Shown here: positions 1-8,089 of the stretch, in pieces | Position numbering within the stretch: the first letter of the stretch is position 1 | How the letters are laid out: each line of letters begins with the position of its first letter | Origin: an uncultured Christensenella sp. | GTDB taxonomy: Bacteria > Bacillota > Clostridia > Christensenellales > Borkfalkiaceae | Assembly (NCBI GenBank): GCA_910585235.1 | Contig: CAJUCM010000006.1 | Location: forward strand, 15,920-79,919 | Length of the DNA: 64,000 bases | Reading direction: 5' to 3' | Position numbers and translations under genes: made by a program | Notes under the pieces: model-generated | Database searches by the model: none | The model's input: only the letters and a program-made list of their open reading frames with translations | What the model was told of the DNA's origin: nothing

Positions 1-93
1 GATATAATTGAAAGTGGTTCGCATGATAAGCTCCTTGAAAAGGGCGGATTCTATTCCGGACTTTGGAAAGCGCAATTTCTGCAAAGCGAATAA
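1..93 (+). CDS. ABC transporter ATP-binding/permease, C-terminal tail (partial)
   Basis: The first 30 codons are open in frame 1 and end with TAA at 91-93. The tail reads as the end of an exporter-type ABC protein: an SGSHDKLL stretch, then GGFYSGLW and a closing Q, matching the G-x-H-x-x-L-L...GG-x-Y-x-x-L...Q ending of MsbA/LmrA-like half transporters. Only the end of the nucleotide-binding domain is inside the window, so substrate and partner are unknown. The ClC gene starts 3 nt downstream, suggesting co-transcription. Confidence 0.7.
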   Translation, partial: DIIESGSHDKLLEKGGFYSGLWKAQFLQSE

Positions 94-96
94 GAG

Positions 97-1731
97 ATGA
101 TCAAAAAAAGCGGAAACCGGATCGGAAAAAAGGCGCGGATACTGGCGCAGATCGTAGGGGTGGGTGCGCTGACGGGACTTTTCGTCGGCGTCGTCATCAC
201 TTGCTTTACCGCGCTCTCAACGCTTGCGGAGGAGTTTTCACGCGGGTATTACGGGTTCTTCCGCGATCACCCCGCGTTTATTCCGCTTCTGTTTCTTGCG
301 CTTCTTGCGGGCTCCGTTCTCGTCGGCGGGGTCATGCGGTTTATGCCGACCGTCAGGGGAAGCGGTATCCCGCAGACGGAGGGCGCAACGCGCGGTCTCT
401 TCCGTTTGAAGTGGTACGAGGCGATCACGGGTATGTTCGCCGCCGCGCTGTTTACGATTTTCATGGGGCTGTCCGCGGGCAGCGAGGGACCCTCGATCAT
501 GATCGGCGGCGCCTGCGGTTCGCTCACGAGCGACGCGCTCCGCCGCAACGCCGTCGTAAGGCGGTATCAGATCACGAGCGGCGCCTGCGCGGGAATTTCC
601 GTTGCGTTCAACGCGCCCCTCACGGGCATGGCGTTCGCGTTTGAAGAGGCGCACAAACGTTTTACGCCCGAAGTGTTCGTCTGTTCCTTTTCCTCCGTCG
701 TCGTGGCGCTCGTCGTGAGAAATCTTCTGCGCCCCGCCATGGGGTTTGAAGTCGGCGCGTTTCTCACCGCTTTTTCGTTTGAGGGGGTCGATCCCTTTCA
801 TTTCATGTTCCTGCTGTATGTGCTGTTTTCCGCGGTGATCGTATCGCTTGCGGGCGTCGCGTTTTATTATCTGGTTTTCTTATGCAGAAAAATTTTTGCA
901 AAAAGCAGGATCGCCTTTTTTGCCAAGGGGTTGTTCCGCGTGAGCATTCCGTTCGTGCTTGCGGGAGCGTTCGGACTCATTACCTCCTACGCCATGGGGG
1001 GAGGACATCATTTTATCGAGGCGGTCGGCAGTCTCGGCACGTTGGAGCGTATTTTTTCTTCTCCCGTCTGGGCGACGCTTCTCATTGTCGTAATTCTCAG
1101 ACTGATCACCGCGGTTGCGAATATGGGCGCGGGCGTGCCCGCGGGCGCATTCGTCCCCATTCTTGCGATCGGCGCGGGCATGGGCGCGCTTTTGAGTATG
1201 CTCTGCGGCGTGATGGGCATGGATCCCGCCTATTCGGACGCGCTCATTCTCATCTGCATGGCGTCGTTTTTTACGACGGTCGTCAAATCTCCCATTACGG
1301 GGATCGTCATGGTGGTGGAACTCACCTGGAATTTTACGTTTTTGCTTCCCGTCATTTTGGGGGTTGCCGCGGGCTATCTGATAGGGGCGGTCTTCCGCAC
1401 CGAACCCATTTACGATAAACTTCTGGACGAACTTTTAGAGGAACACTGCAAGACGCACCCCGTCGAACAGTTCGTCACGAAAGTGCGCGTGAGAGAGAAC
1501 GGACACGCCGCAGGGCGGACTCTGCGCGACGTATTATGGCCGAGCGGCGCGCTCGTCATCAAAGTCGTGCGCGGGGAGGAGGAAATTTCTCCCGACGGAA
1601 ACACGCAGATCCGCGAGGGGGATATTCTCATCGTCGAGGGAAAAACGGCGGATAAAAAGGATTATCTCGAAGCGCTCGGAAAGACGGTCGGCGAGCTGAT
1701 CGAAGAAGAGGAGCACGGAGAAAAAGGATAA
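97..1731 (+). CDS. ClC-family chloride channel/antiporter with C-terminal RCK_C domain
   Basis: A 544-residue integral membrane protein for chloride movement, either H+/Cl- exchange or channel type. The selectivity-filter motifs are present in order: GSGIP near residue 90, GSEGP at 128-132 whose Glu130 matches the gating glutamate of the E. coli exchanger, and GAFVP near 350. About ten hydrophobic helices cover residues 20-440. Residues about 460-535 form a soluble tail of TrkA-C (RCK_C) type, which in related proteins binds a regulatory ligand. The start lies 3 nt after the upstream ABC gene stop, with a purine-rich GCGAATAAGAG in front. Confidence 0.93.
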   Translation: MIKKSGNRIGKKARILAQIVGVGALTGLFVGVVITCFTALSTLAEEFSRGYYGFFRDHPAFIPLLFLALLAGSVLVGGVMRFMPTVRGSGIPQTEGATRGLFRLKWYEAITGMFAAALFTIFMGLSAGSEGPSIMIGGACGSLTSDALRRNAVVRRYQITSGACAGISVAFNAPLTGMAFAFEEAHKRFTPEVFVCSFSSVVVALVVRNLLRPAMGFEVGAFLTAFSFEGVDPFHFMFLLYVLFSAVIVSLAGVAFYYLVFLCRKIFAKSRIAFFAKGLFRVSIPFVLAGAFGLITSYAMGGGHHFIEAVGSLGTLERIFSSPVWATLLIVVILRLITAVANMGAGVPAGAFVPILAIGAGMGALLSMLCGVMGMDPAYSDALILICMASFFTTVVKSPITGIVMVVELTWNFTFLLPVILGVAAGYLIGAVFRTEPIYDKLLDELLEEHCKTHPVEQFVTKVRVRENGHAAGRTLRDVLWPSGALVIKVVRGEEEISPDGNTQIREGDILIVEGKTADKKDYLEALGKTVGELIEEEEHGEKG

Positions 1732-1756
1732 TTTTTTAAGTATAATTCATAAAAGT

Positions 1757-1788
1757 CTCGTCCAAACTATGGGGGAAGGGAGGACGAG
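1757..1788 (+). promoter_or_regulatory. Hairpin overlapping the rubrerythrin ribosome binding site
   Basis: CTCGTCC (1757-1763) pairs with GGACGAG (1782-1788). The right arm includes the end of the GGGAGGACGAGG ribosome binding site just before the ATG at 1791. A TATAAT at 1741-1746 may be the -10, but no good -35 is visible. The pairing is seen directly; any role in translation control is inference. Confidence 0.4.
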
Positions 1789-1790
1789 GT

Positions 1791-2387
1791 ATGAATTTCC
1801 ACGAGACGAACACAATTAAAAATCTCGCAAGAGCATTTGCGGGAGAATGTCAGGCGGGTATGCGCTATCAGCTGATCGCAAGAGCGTGTACGAAACAGGG
1901 CTATCAAACGCTTGCGGACACCATCCGCACGATCGCCAAGAACGAAACCAACCACGCAAGAGTATTTTTTGAAGCGATTCAGGAATACGCCGGAAGCGTC
2001 GATAACATCCGTTTTGAAGCGGGTTATCCCTTTCATGCGGGATCGATCGCGGACGGTTTGAAATTTGCGGCGGAGGACGAGCGGGAGGAACATGATATCA
2101 TCTATCCCGCGTTCGCAAAGGCGGCGCGTGAAGAGGGGTTTGAGCAAATCGCTTTCAAATTTGAAAAGGTCGCAATGGTGGAAGATAATCACAGGATCAT
2201 CTTCGAGTACCTTTTTGAGGCGTTCAAGGACGGCTCTCTCTATAACGCGGAGCGACCCATGCTCTGGATATGCAGCGAATGCGGCTATATGCACACGTCG
2301 AAATCGGCTTTCAAAGTCTGTCCGCTCTGCGGTGCGCCTCAGGGAGACGTCGAACTTCACCTTCCCTTCAAAAAGGAGAATTTATGA
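1791..2387 (+). CDS. Rubrerythrin-family protein
   Basis: A 198-residue oxidative-stress protein. Residues 1-150 are a ferritin-like four-helix bundle with the di-iron ligands expected in E-x(n)-E-x-x-H patterns (for example GECQAGMRY and KNETNHARVFF). The C-terminal part has a rubredoxin-like knuckle, CSEC then CPLCG. Rubrerythrins reduce hydrogen peroxide using electrons from rubredoxin or NADH oxidoreductases and are typical of anaerobes. The start has a GGGAGG site 10 nt upstream. The stop overlaps the start of the next tiny gene (TTATGA), so the three genes to 2634 look like one operon. Confidence 0.93.
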   Translation: MNFHETNTIKNLARAFAGECQAGMRYQLIARACTKQGYQTLADTIRTIAKNETNHARVFFEAIQEYAGSVDNIRFEAGYPFHAGSIADGLKFAAEDEREEHDIIYPAFAKAAREEGFEQIAFKFEKVAMVEDNHRIIFEYLFEAFKDGSLYNAERPMLWICSECGYMHTSKSAFKVCPLCGAPQGDVELHLPFKKENL

Positions 2388-2509
2388 AAAACACGAACAA
2401 CAACAATGTCAAGAATGCAAAGAACACCGAAACGAACGACGTAAAGAACGTGAAAAACACGAAGAACTGCGGCGGCAAGTGCGGTAGATCCACGAAGGAT
2501 TGCAAATAA
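2384..2509 (+). CDS. Small Asn/Lys-rich protein (41 aa)
   Basis: A short gene that starts inside the end of rubrerythrin (ATGA overlap) with AAAAGGAG 7 nt upstream. The product is almost entirely Asn, Lys, Thr and Val, with near-repeats of NVKN and VKNTKN, and ends in a Cys-rich tail CGGKCGRSTKDC. I do not recognise a family. The three cysteines and basic tail could bind metal or nucleic acid, but this is only a possibility. Overlaps with both neighbours and the good ribosome binding site support translation. Confidence 0.6.
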   Translation: MKNTNNNNVKNAKNTETNDVKNVKNTKNCGGKCGRSTKDCK

Positions 2510-2634
2510 TGCATTCAAAAAAACTCAACAAGGGCGCGGATATGCGCTCGGAAAAAGACAGTCTCGGCAGTTATACGGGCGTCAATTCGGAAAATAAGTA
2601 CGAAAAGCCCGAACAGGACGCGGACGATCTTTAA
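2509..2634 (+). CDS. Small acidic-tailed protein (41 aa), QDADDL-type
   Basis: A 41-codon gene whose ATG overlaps the preceding TAA by one base (TAATG), so it is likely translated by coupling. The product has a basic start (MHSKKLNKG), a central DSLGSYTGV and an acidic end PEQDADDL. From memory this resembles very short clostridial proteins with a GSYTG core and a QDADDL ending (DUF3787-like), whose function is not known; I could not verify this. A strong terminator begins two bases after its stop, making it the last gene of the rubrerythrin operon. Confidence 0.6.
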   Translation: MHSKKLNKGADMRSEKDSLGSYTGVNSENKYEKPEQDADDL

Positions 2635-2635
2635 G

Positions 2636-2676
2636 ACAAAATGAGCGGAAATTTTCCGCTCATTTTGTTGTTTTTC
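2636..2676 (+). terminator. Terminator of the rubrerythrin operon
   Basis: A perfect 15-bp stem (2636-2650 with 2654-2668, loop ATT) followed by TGTTTTTC. Its end overlaps the -35 of the next promoter. Confidence 0.85.
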
Positions 2677-2696
2677 ACTGAAATGTGTGTTATAAT
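2668..2696 (+). promoter_or_regulatory. Promoter of the serine protease gene
   Basis: TTGTTT at 2668-2673, 17-bp spacer, TATAAT at 2691-2696. The start codon is 39 bp downstream. Confidence 0.6.
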
Positions 2697-2735
2697 ATAG
2701 CCGTTATAAATTTCCCCTGTTGAAAGAGGTAAAGT

Positions 2736-4100
2736 ATGAGAATGAAGAAAAAAATGGCGATGGCAGTCGTTATGTCGCTTGCGGGACTGGTTGCGATCGC
2801 GCTTTCGGGTTGCGAATGGTTTTCTTTCAATCGGAGTAAGACGGAAGTTTCGGATTCTCTCGGCTATGAAAACGGTACGGGTTCGTGGCTCACGTCCGCA
2901 ATGGATTCCAACCGTTTCGACGCTTACGAGGCGTACAGAAACCTGATCGCCATGGGGGAACTCGATCCCGGCGTTACCTTTATGCAGTATCTCAACATGA
3001 TCGGCGACAGCTCTTCGGCGTTGACTTCCGGTCTGCGTTCGTCCGTCGCGCTTGCGGTGGCGTTCAACTCCGCGTCGGCGTCGGCAGGTTCGGGCGTCGT
3101 ATATTCCATGGAAGCAAATGCGGAAGGGGGTGCGACCGCCTACGTTGTCACCAACTATCACGTTGTGTATAACAGACAGGAGAGCGGGTCGGACAAATTC
3201 GGAAAACATATTTACGCCTATCTCTACGGGGATAAATACGATACGGAAAATCTTGCGAGTACGGACGCGCTGAGCGCGACTTATGTGGGCGGTTCCATGG
3301 AACAGGACATTGCGGTGCTTGCAATGGAAATTCCGGAAGAGAGAGTGGATTACGTTCAGACGATCGGCGCGGACGTCGGCAAACGCAATTCCGATCATTT
3401 GAACGCGGGCGAAAAGGTCTATGCGGTCGGAAACCTGTTGGGCGGAGGGATCTCCGTCGTTTCGGGCGTCGTCTCCGTAGAGGCGGAATATAATGAATTT
3501 GCAAAACTCGAAAGTCCGACGCAGGCGGTCGAAATGCTGACCGTGCGGATCGACGCGCCCGTCAACCACGGAAATTCGGGCGGCGGTCTTTTCGACGGGA
3601 ACGGCAATTTTATCGGGCTTGTAAACGGCGGAAGAGAAGTAACCGTCAAAACGGACGAGGGGAACGATTCCGTCGCAGTCAACGGCTACGGCTTTGCGAT
3701 TCCCGCAAACCGCGTTTTCTCCGTGGTACAGAGCGTGCTCGATAATCTCGACAAGGGCGAAAAGGCGGCTTACTACGGTCTTTTGGGCGAGTTTGAAACG
3801 GCGTCGAGCAGAGGGGAATTTAATTCCAATACGCAGACGATCGATATTGTCGAAGAAGTCGTGATCCAAAGCGTGACTTCGGGCAGTCCGTTCGGGCGCG
3901 ATATAGCAGGAAAAACGCTGAAAAAGATCACCGTCGTCAATAAAGCGCAAAAGACGACGGTCGATCAGACGATTGTGCGCAAGCATCAGGCGGAGACGAT
4001 TTTATTCAATCTCCGTTCGGGCGATACGGTAACCTTGACTTTTGCAGACGGAACCACTGCCGAGGGGGTTTACGGCAATCATTTCAGAAAAACGGCATAA
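2736..4100 (+). CDS. Trypsin-like (S1C, HtrA-type) serine protease lipoprotein
   Basis: A 454-residue protein with a lipoprotein signal: basic start, hydrophobic stretch, lipobox ALSGC with Cys26 as the lipidated residue. The protease domain carries a complete triad: His142 in TNYHVV, Asp191 in EQDIAVL, Ser281 in GNSGGG. Residues about 345-450 look like a PDZ-type or related C-terminal domain. Expected to be anchored to the outer face of the membrane and to act in protein quality control or processing. It differs from typical HtrA in having a lipid anchor rather than a transmembrane helix and about 75 unassigned residues before the protease domain. GAAAGAGG lies 9 nt before the ATG. Confidence 0.88.
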   Translation: MRMKKKMAMAVVMSLAGLVAIALSGCEWFSFNRSKTEVSDSLGYENGTGSWLTSAMDSNRFDAYEAYRNLIAMGELDPGVTFMQYLNMIGDSSSALTSGLRSSVALAVAFNSASASAGSGVVYSMEANAEGGATAYVVTNYHVVYNRQESGSDKFGKHIYAYLYGDKYDTENLASTDALSATYVGGSMEQDIAVLAMEIPEERVDYVQTIGADVGKRNSDHLNAGEKVYAVGNLLGGGISVVSGVVSVEAEYNEFAKLESPTQAVEMLTVRIDAPVNHGNSGGGLFDGNGNFIGLVNGGREVTVKTDEGNDSVAVNGYGFAIPANRVFSVVQSVLDNLDKGEKAAYYGLLGEFETASSRGEFNSNTQTIDIVEEVVIQSVTSGSPFGRDIAGKTLKKITVVNKAQKTTVDQTIVRKHQAETILFNLRSGDTVTLTFADGTTAEGVYGNHFRKTA

Positions 4101-4109
4101 CGCAGGAAG

Positions 4110-4138
4110 CGGACGGAAGATTCTTCCGTCCGTTTTTT
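4110..4138 (+). terminator. Terminator after the serine protease gene
   Basis: An 11-bp perfect stem CGGACGGAAGA / TCTTCCGTCCG (4110-4132) followed by TTTTTT. Confidence 0.85.
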
Positions 4139-4158
4139 CATTTTGCGCCGATTTGCGC

Positions 4159-4187
4159 TTGACAGATTTTGCGGGAAAGGGTATAAT
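4159..4187 (+). promoter_or_regulatory. Consensus promoter of tRNA-Gly
   Basis: TTGACA at 4159-4164, 17-bp spacer, TATAAT at 4182-4187; both hexamers match the sigma-70/SigA consensus exactly. The mature tRNA begins 20 nt after the -10. Confidence 0.88.
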
Positions 4188-4206
4188 CGTTTTATCAGAA
4201 CAATTT

Positions 4207-4281
4207 GCAGGCGTCGCCTAGCGGTATGGCGGCAGCTTCCCAAGCTGCTTCCGGCGAGTTCGACTCTCGTCGCCTGCTCCA
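4207..4281 (+). tRNA. tRNA-Gly (anticodon CCC)
   Basis: A full cloverleaf: acceptor GCAGGCG (4207-4213) with CGCCTGC (4271-4277), discriminator T, encoded CCA (4279-4281). D arm closes with GCC/GGC. The anticodon stem is GCAGC/GCTGC around the loop TTCCCAA, giving anticodon CCC. The T arm is GCGAG TTCGACT CTCGT. A U discriminator fits a glycine tRNA. It has its own consensus promoter and a strong terminator, so it is a single-gene unit. Confidence 0.95.
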
Positions 4282-4319
4282 AAAGAAGGGACGGCGCATT
4301 GCGCCGTCCCTTCTTTTGG
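4281..4319 (+). terminator. Terminator of tRNA-Gly
   Basis: A near-continuous 18-bp stem (4281-4298 with 4300-4317) with a GGCGCATTGCGCC apex and a TTCTTTT right arm. Confidence 0.8.
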
Positions 4320-4491
4320 GGCAGAAAAAGATCGGTTGAAGTTGAGCCATGGTGAACAGAACGGTTTGACCAACGAACGGCGGGCGAATTCGGTCGCGAA
4401 GCGCAGCGAATCCGCTTGCGGATGAAGCTACTCTCGTCGCGTTCTTTTGGAGCAGAGAACGATCGGTCGAAGTCGAGCCATGATAAACAGA
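4311..4491 (+). repeat. Degenerate duplication of the tRNA-Gly 3' flank
   Basis: Two 50-nt copies, 4311-4360 and 4442-4491, offset by 131 nt with about 7 mismatches. Both run from TTCTTTTGG to AACAGA. The second copy is preceded by CTCTCGTCGC (4431-4440), identical to the tRNA T-arm/acceptor segment at 4264-4273. It therefore looks like a deleted copy of the tRNA tail plus its flank. The interval 4320-4533 holds no convincing gene. Confidence 0.6.
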
Positions 4492-4533
4492 GTAGGCAGA
4501 TAAACAAAAGATAGGTCAAAAACCAAATAATTG

Positions 4534-4562
4534 TTGACGAATCGGGAAAGAAGTGATATTAT
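4534..4562 (+). promoter_or_regulatory. Promoter of the Wzz-like gene
   Basis: TTGACG at 4534-4539, 17-bp spacer, TATTAT at 4557-4562, 31 bp before the ATG at 4594. Confidence 0.65.
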
Positions 4563-4593
4563 AAGATAGATTTCCACATACTGAGGGTAAGTT

Positions 4594-6009
4594 ATGAATG
4601 AAGAAAAGAATGAAGAACTGAACGGAAATAACGAAGACGGACTTTCTATCCGTGAAATTTGTCATATCATCGGTAAGAAGATCTGGTACGTTCTGGCAGG
4701 TGCGCTTTTAGCGGCGATTGCGGCGGTGTTGATTTTCATGTTCGCGCTCAATCCTGCAAAAAAGTACGACAGCATGAGCTTTCAGATAGATTTTCCGATG
4801 AGTACGGAAAGGAAATATCCTGACGGTTCTATGTTCGATTACCGCGATATGGTTTCGAGAAGCGTGATCGAAGGGGCGAAAAACAATTCCGAATACAAAG
4901 ACGAATTTGCATCGCTCAATGTGGATAAAATCATGAAGGACGGAGCCGTTTCGATTTCTGCAAGAAAGACGTCCGACTCTTCCGATGCGTCCTATGTTTA
5001 CACGGTTTCCCTGAAAAGTTCTTATTTCAGCGGCATCGATTCCGAAAAGTTTATTCTGGCGCTGGCGGAATCGTTTTCCTCGTTTATCGAGCAGAAGGCG
5101 AAAGGACTCGATTATCGGTTGGAGGAAGAAATATTCCGCAACGCTTCATTCAAAGATCAGTTGACGCTTCTCGTCGAACAGAAAAGCGTTATCCTGAAAC
5201 AATACGACGATTGGATCAAAGAATACAATCCCGGTTATGTGGTCAAGGGAAAGTCTCTCGGCAGTTACCGCATGGAAGTGGCGACGATGCTTGCAGATAA
5301 CGTAAAAACGCCGCTGGAAAATGATTTGTCGATAAGGGGATACGAGTATTTCAACAGTTTTGTGACGGCAGAAGAGGTGGGCAGGCGCGTAAAACAGCTT
5401 CAAGAGGACTTGAAACGCAACAAGGCGATCCTTAGCGAGTTGAAGAGCTATTACACCGAAGTTTCGTCGCAGTCGAGAAACCGCGCTACGACGTTTGCCG
5501 CAAGCGACGACGGTTCCGATTCGTCGAACAATAACGGCGGAAGTATTATCATTATGCCGGGCGATTCCGATCTTTCGCAGAAAATGGCGTATTACGGCGA
5601 ACGCGTGGCGATCATTCAACAGCAGATCGTGTATTTGTCGGATGAACCGTCCGCTGACGAAACGACCGATTTTGAGACGCATGATTTTGCGGCGATGGCG
5701 GAAGAAATTAAAACTTTCGGAAAGAATTTTGAATCGCAGTTCAACATTCTGAACGGAAGAGCGGAGACTTTAAGGTCGGTGGTCAGCGCAATCTACCGCG
5801 AGAATACGGTCGTGACGTTCGATTCCCGTGAAGTGAGCAGTTCGGGCGGAACGAGTATCGTCATCGTCGGCGTCGGGGTGTTTGTCGTTGCGTTCCTCGT
5901 GTTTGCATTGATCGCGTTCCTTGTCGGCAAAAAAAACTTGAAGTCCGCAAAGACCGCGCCCGTCAAGACGGAAAACACCGATGCGCAAAATACCGAAAAT
6001 AAAGAATAA
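4594..6009 (+). CDS. Wzz-like two-helix membrane protein with long extracytoplasmic coiled-coil region
   Basis: A 471-residue protein with polysaccharide co-polymerase topology: a short cytoplasmic start (residues 1-30, containing LSIREICHIIGKK), a first membrane helix at about 31-55, a large extracytoplasmic part rich in charged helices to about 415, a second helix at about 420-445, and a Lys-rich cytoplasmic tail. Chain-length determinants (Wzz, CapA/YveK type) share this layout and control polymer length in capsule or exopolysaccharide export. No tyrosine kinase, polymerase or glycosyltransferase gene follows directly, so the assignment rests on topology only. A low-complexity Asp/Ser/Asn-rich stretch near residue 305 (DDGSDSSNNNGGS) is probably a linker. 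Confidence 0.5.
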   Translation: MNEEKNEELNGNNEDGLSIREICHIIGKKIWYVLAGALLAAIAAVLIFMFALNPAKKYDSMSFQIDFPMSTERKYPDGSMFDYRDMVSRSVIEGAKNNSEYKDEFASLNVDKIMKDGAVSISARKTSDSSDASYVYTVSLKSSYFSGIDSEKFILALAESFSSFIEQKAKGLDYRLEEEIFRNASFKDQLTLLVEQKSVILKQYDDWIKEYNPGYVVKGKSLGSYRMEVATMLADNVKTPLENDLSIRGYEYFNSFVTAEEVGRRVKQLQEDLKRNKAILSELKSYYTEVSSQSRNRATTFAASDDGSDSSNNNGGSIIIMPGDSDLSQKMAYYGERVAIIQQQIVYLSDEPSADETTDFETHDFAAMAEEIKTFGKNFESQFNILNGRAETLRSVVSAIYRENTVVTFDSREVSSSGGTSIVIVGVGVFVVAFLVFALIAFLVGKKNLKSAKTAPVKTENTDAQNTENKE

Positions 6010-6074
6010 GCAAGACTCAATAGGGACGCAAGGGCTTTTTTGCCGTGCGTCTCTAAATTTATAACGGGCATTTT

Positions 6075-7085
6075 ATGAAAACGAAAACAAAACGGTTAAA
6101 ACGCACGCTTATCGCATTGGGGATCATACTGTTTCTTCTCGTCGCGCTGTTTGTATTTCTCATGGTCTGGTTTTTGGGGGCGAGCTATCCCGCTTTTGAT
6201 TCGATTGCCGAAGAGGCGTTTGTGATTCAGGGGCTGAAAGAGGGAATTTCGCCGCAGGGGCTTTGTGCGCTCCCGGAGGGCTCGGAGTACGACTTTGCCA
6301 TGAGCGGATACATGGTCGATAAATCTCCCTCCCGCGTGTATCTTATCAAGAGCGGGACGGACGAGGCGAAATATATCACGCTGAGAACGAAGGAGGGGGA
6401 AGCGGTAAATTCGCACTTCGGCGGCGTGACGGCGACGGAGCATTATCTGATCGTGGCGGACGGCAAAAAACTCGTCAGAATTCCGCTCGAAAGCGCGCTC
6501 TCGGCGGAAAACGGCGCGGCAGTGGAAATTTACGACGACTTTGAAACCGAGATCAACGTCGCGTTCTGTTACTATCATGCGGAGGAAAATCTGCTGTTTT
6601 TCGGTGAATTTTACCGCAGTTCAAATTACGAAACGGACGGGAGCCACCATCTCGAAAAGGACGGCGAAACGAATTACGCATTCGTATATGCTTATTGCGC
6701 AGACGAAACGAAAACGGGCGGAATCGCAAAAGCGACTCCCGAAAGTATTCTTTCGGTGCGCGGCAAAGTGCAGGGCATAGCGGTGACGGAGGATAAGGTC
6801 TTTCTTTCTTGCTCCTACGGTCTTGCCGATTCCGGATTGTACTGTTATACAAACCCTTTGCACGGGGGAGAATTATATTGCGAGATCGACGGCGTGCCCG
6901 TATACAGGCTGGATCAAACCAATCTGCTGTCCGTTCTGACGATGCCCTGCATGAGCGAGGAAATCTGTATTAAGGACGGAAAGCTGTACATATTGTTTGA
7001 ATCTCTATGCAATAAATATAAATATTTCGTGCGGGTGCAGATGAAAAACGTGGCGGCGATCCCGCTTGAAAAAATCGGAGCGTAA
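6075..7085 (+). CDS. Membrane-anchored protein of unknown function (336 aa)
   Basis: Residues 1-12 are very basic and 13-36 form one strong hydrophobic helix, so this is a type II-like membrane protein with an extracytoplasmic body. The body has alternating beta-strand-like segments (for example YLIVADGKKLVRIPLES and GIAVTEDKVFLSCSYG) that could form a beta-propeller, but I see no recognised motif. It lies 65 nt after the Wzz-like gene and its stop directly abuts the asparaginase start (TAAATG), so it may be transcribed with either side. A weak hairpin with GACGCA arms at about 6026-6054 lies upstream. Confidence 0.6.
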   Translation: MKTKTKRLKRTLIALGIILFLLVALFVFLMVWFLGASYPAFDSIAEEAFVIQGLKEGISPQGLCALPEGSEYDFAMSGYMVDKSPSRVYLIKSGTDEAKYITLRTKEGEAVNSHFGGVTATEHYLIVADGKKLVRIPLESALSAENGAAVEIYDDFETEINVAFCYYHAEENLLFFGEFYRSSNYETDGSHHLEKDGETNYAFVYAYCADETKTGGIAKATPESILSVRGKVQGIAVTEDKVFLSCSYGLADSGLYCYTNPLHGGELYCEIDGVPVYRLDQTNLLSVLTMPCMSEEICIKDGKLYILFESLCNKYKYFVRVQMKNVAAIPLEKIGA

Positions 7086-8075
7086 ATGAAAAAAATCTTA
7101 TTGATCGCAACGGGCGGCACGATCGCCTCGAAGACCACTAAAACAGGGCTTGCGCCCGCGCTGACGGCGGAGGATCTTTTGTCCTGCGTGCCGGAGATCA
7201 GAGAGGTGTGTTCCGTAGAGGAAGTGCAGCCCTTTAACGTAGATAGCACGAACGTGTATAGCCGCCATTGGCTGGAAATCGAGAGGATCGTCGAAAAGAA
7301 TTACAATCAGTTTGACGGTTTCGTTGTTACGCACGGAACGGACACCATGGCATATACCGCGGCGGCGCTCTCCTATCTCATGCAGAATATCGCAAAGCCC
7401 GTCGTGCTGACGGGATCGCAGAAGTCCGCCTATCTCAGGGATACGGACGCGAGAAAGAATCTTTTCGACGCGTTCTCGTTCGCCTCGGACGACAGGGCGT
7501 TCGGCGTGAACCTCGTATTCGACGGCGCGGTCATTTTAGGCACGCGCGCCAAAAAGACGCGCACGCGCAGTTACAATGCCTTTCAGAGTATCGACTACCC
7601 CGACGTTGCGATCATGCGCGAGGGGAAGCCCTTTTACTATCTGAACGAGCCGAAGCCCGAAACGCCCCGCTTCTATCATGCGATGGACGACAATATTTTC
7701 GTCTTAAAAATGTTTCCGGGGCTTTCGCCTGAAATTTTCGGCTATCTTTCCGAAAAATGCGACGGGCTCGTCATCGAGTCGTTCGGCGCGGGCGGGCTTC
7801 CCGATTATGACAACGACGAATTTTTTATGCGCCTGAAAGCCTTTCTTAATAAGGGAAAGACCGTCGTCTGTACGACGCAGGTGGAGCGGGAAGGGAGCGC
7901 GCTCGATAAATACGAAGTGGGCAGAAAGCTCCTCTCATGCGGGAACGTTTTGGAGGCGAAGAGCATGACGACGGAGGCGACGGTCGCAAAGCTCATGTGG
8001 GCGCTCGCCGAAGCAAAGAACGGCGCGGACGTAAAGGAGTGTTTTGAAATGCCCGTCCGCCACGATATTTATTGA
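7086..8075 (+). CDS. ansA: L-asparaginase (AnsA type)
   Basis: A 329-residue enzyme that hydrolyses L-asparagine to aspartate and ammonia. Both catalytic threonine motifs are present: TGGTIAS at residues 9-15 (nucleophile Thr12) and THGTDTM near residue 84, which carries the second Thr and Asp. There is no signal peptide, so it is the cytoplasmic type. The start codon directly follows the upstream stop, and the next gene begins just after its own stop with AAAGGAG. It heads a tight group with an FMN reductase and an ATP-grasp enzyme, which is not a standard arrangement for asparaginase. Confidence 0.93.
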   Translation: MKKILLIATGGTIASKTTKTGLAPALTAEDLLSCVPEIREVCSVEEVQPFNVDSTNVYSRHWLEIERIVEKNYNQFDGFVVTHGTDTMAYTAAALSYLMQNIAKPVVLTGSQKSAYLRDTDARKNLFDAFSFASDDRAFGVNLVFDGAVILGTRAKKTRTRSYNAFQSIDYPDVAIMREGKPFYYLNEPKPETPRFYHAMDDNIFVLKMFPGLSPEIFGYLSEKCDGLVIESFGAGGLPDYDNDEFFMRLKAFLNKGKTVVCTTQVEREGSALDKYEVGRKLLSCGNVLEAKSMTTEATVAKLMWALAEAKNGADVKECFEMPVRHDIY

Positions 8076-8089
8076 AAAGGAGTAAAACA

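Noticed and set aside
8072..8089. TTG start for the FMN reductase
   Set aside because: It lies before the AAAGGAG site, and the flavodoxin fold begins at ATG 8090.
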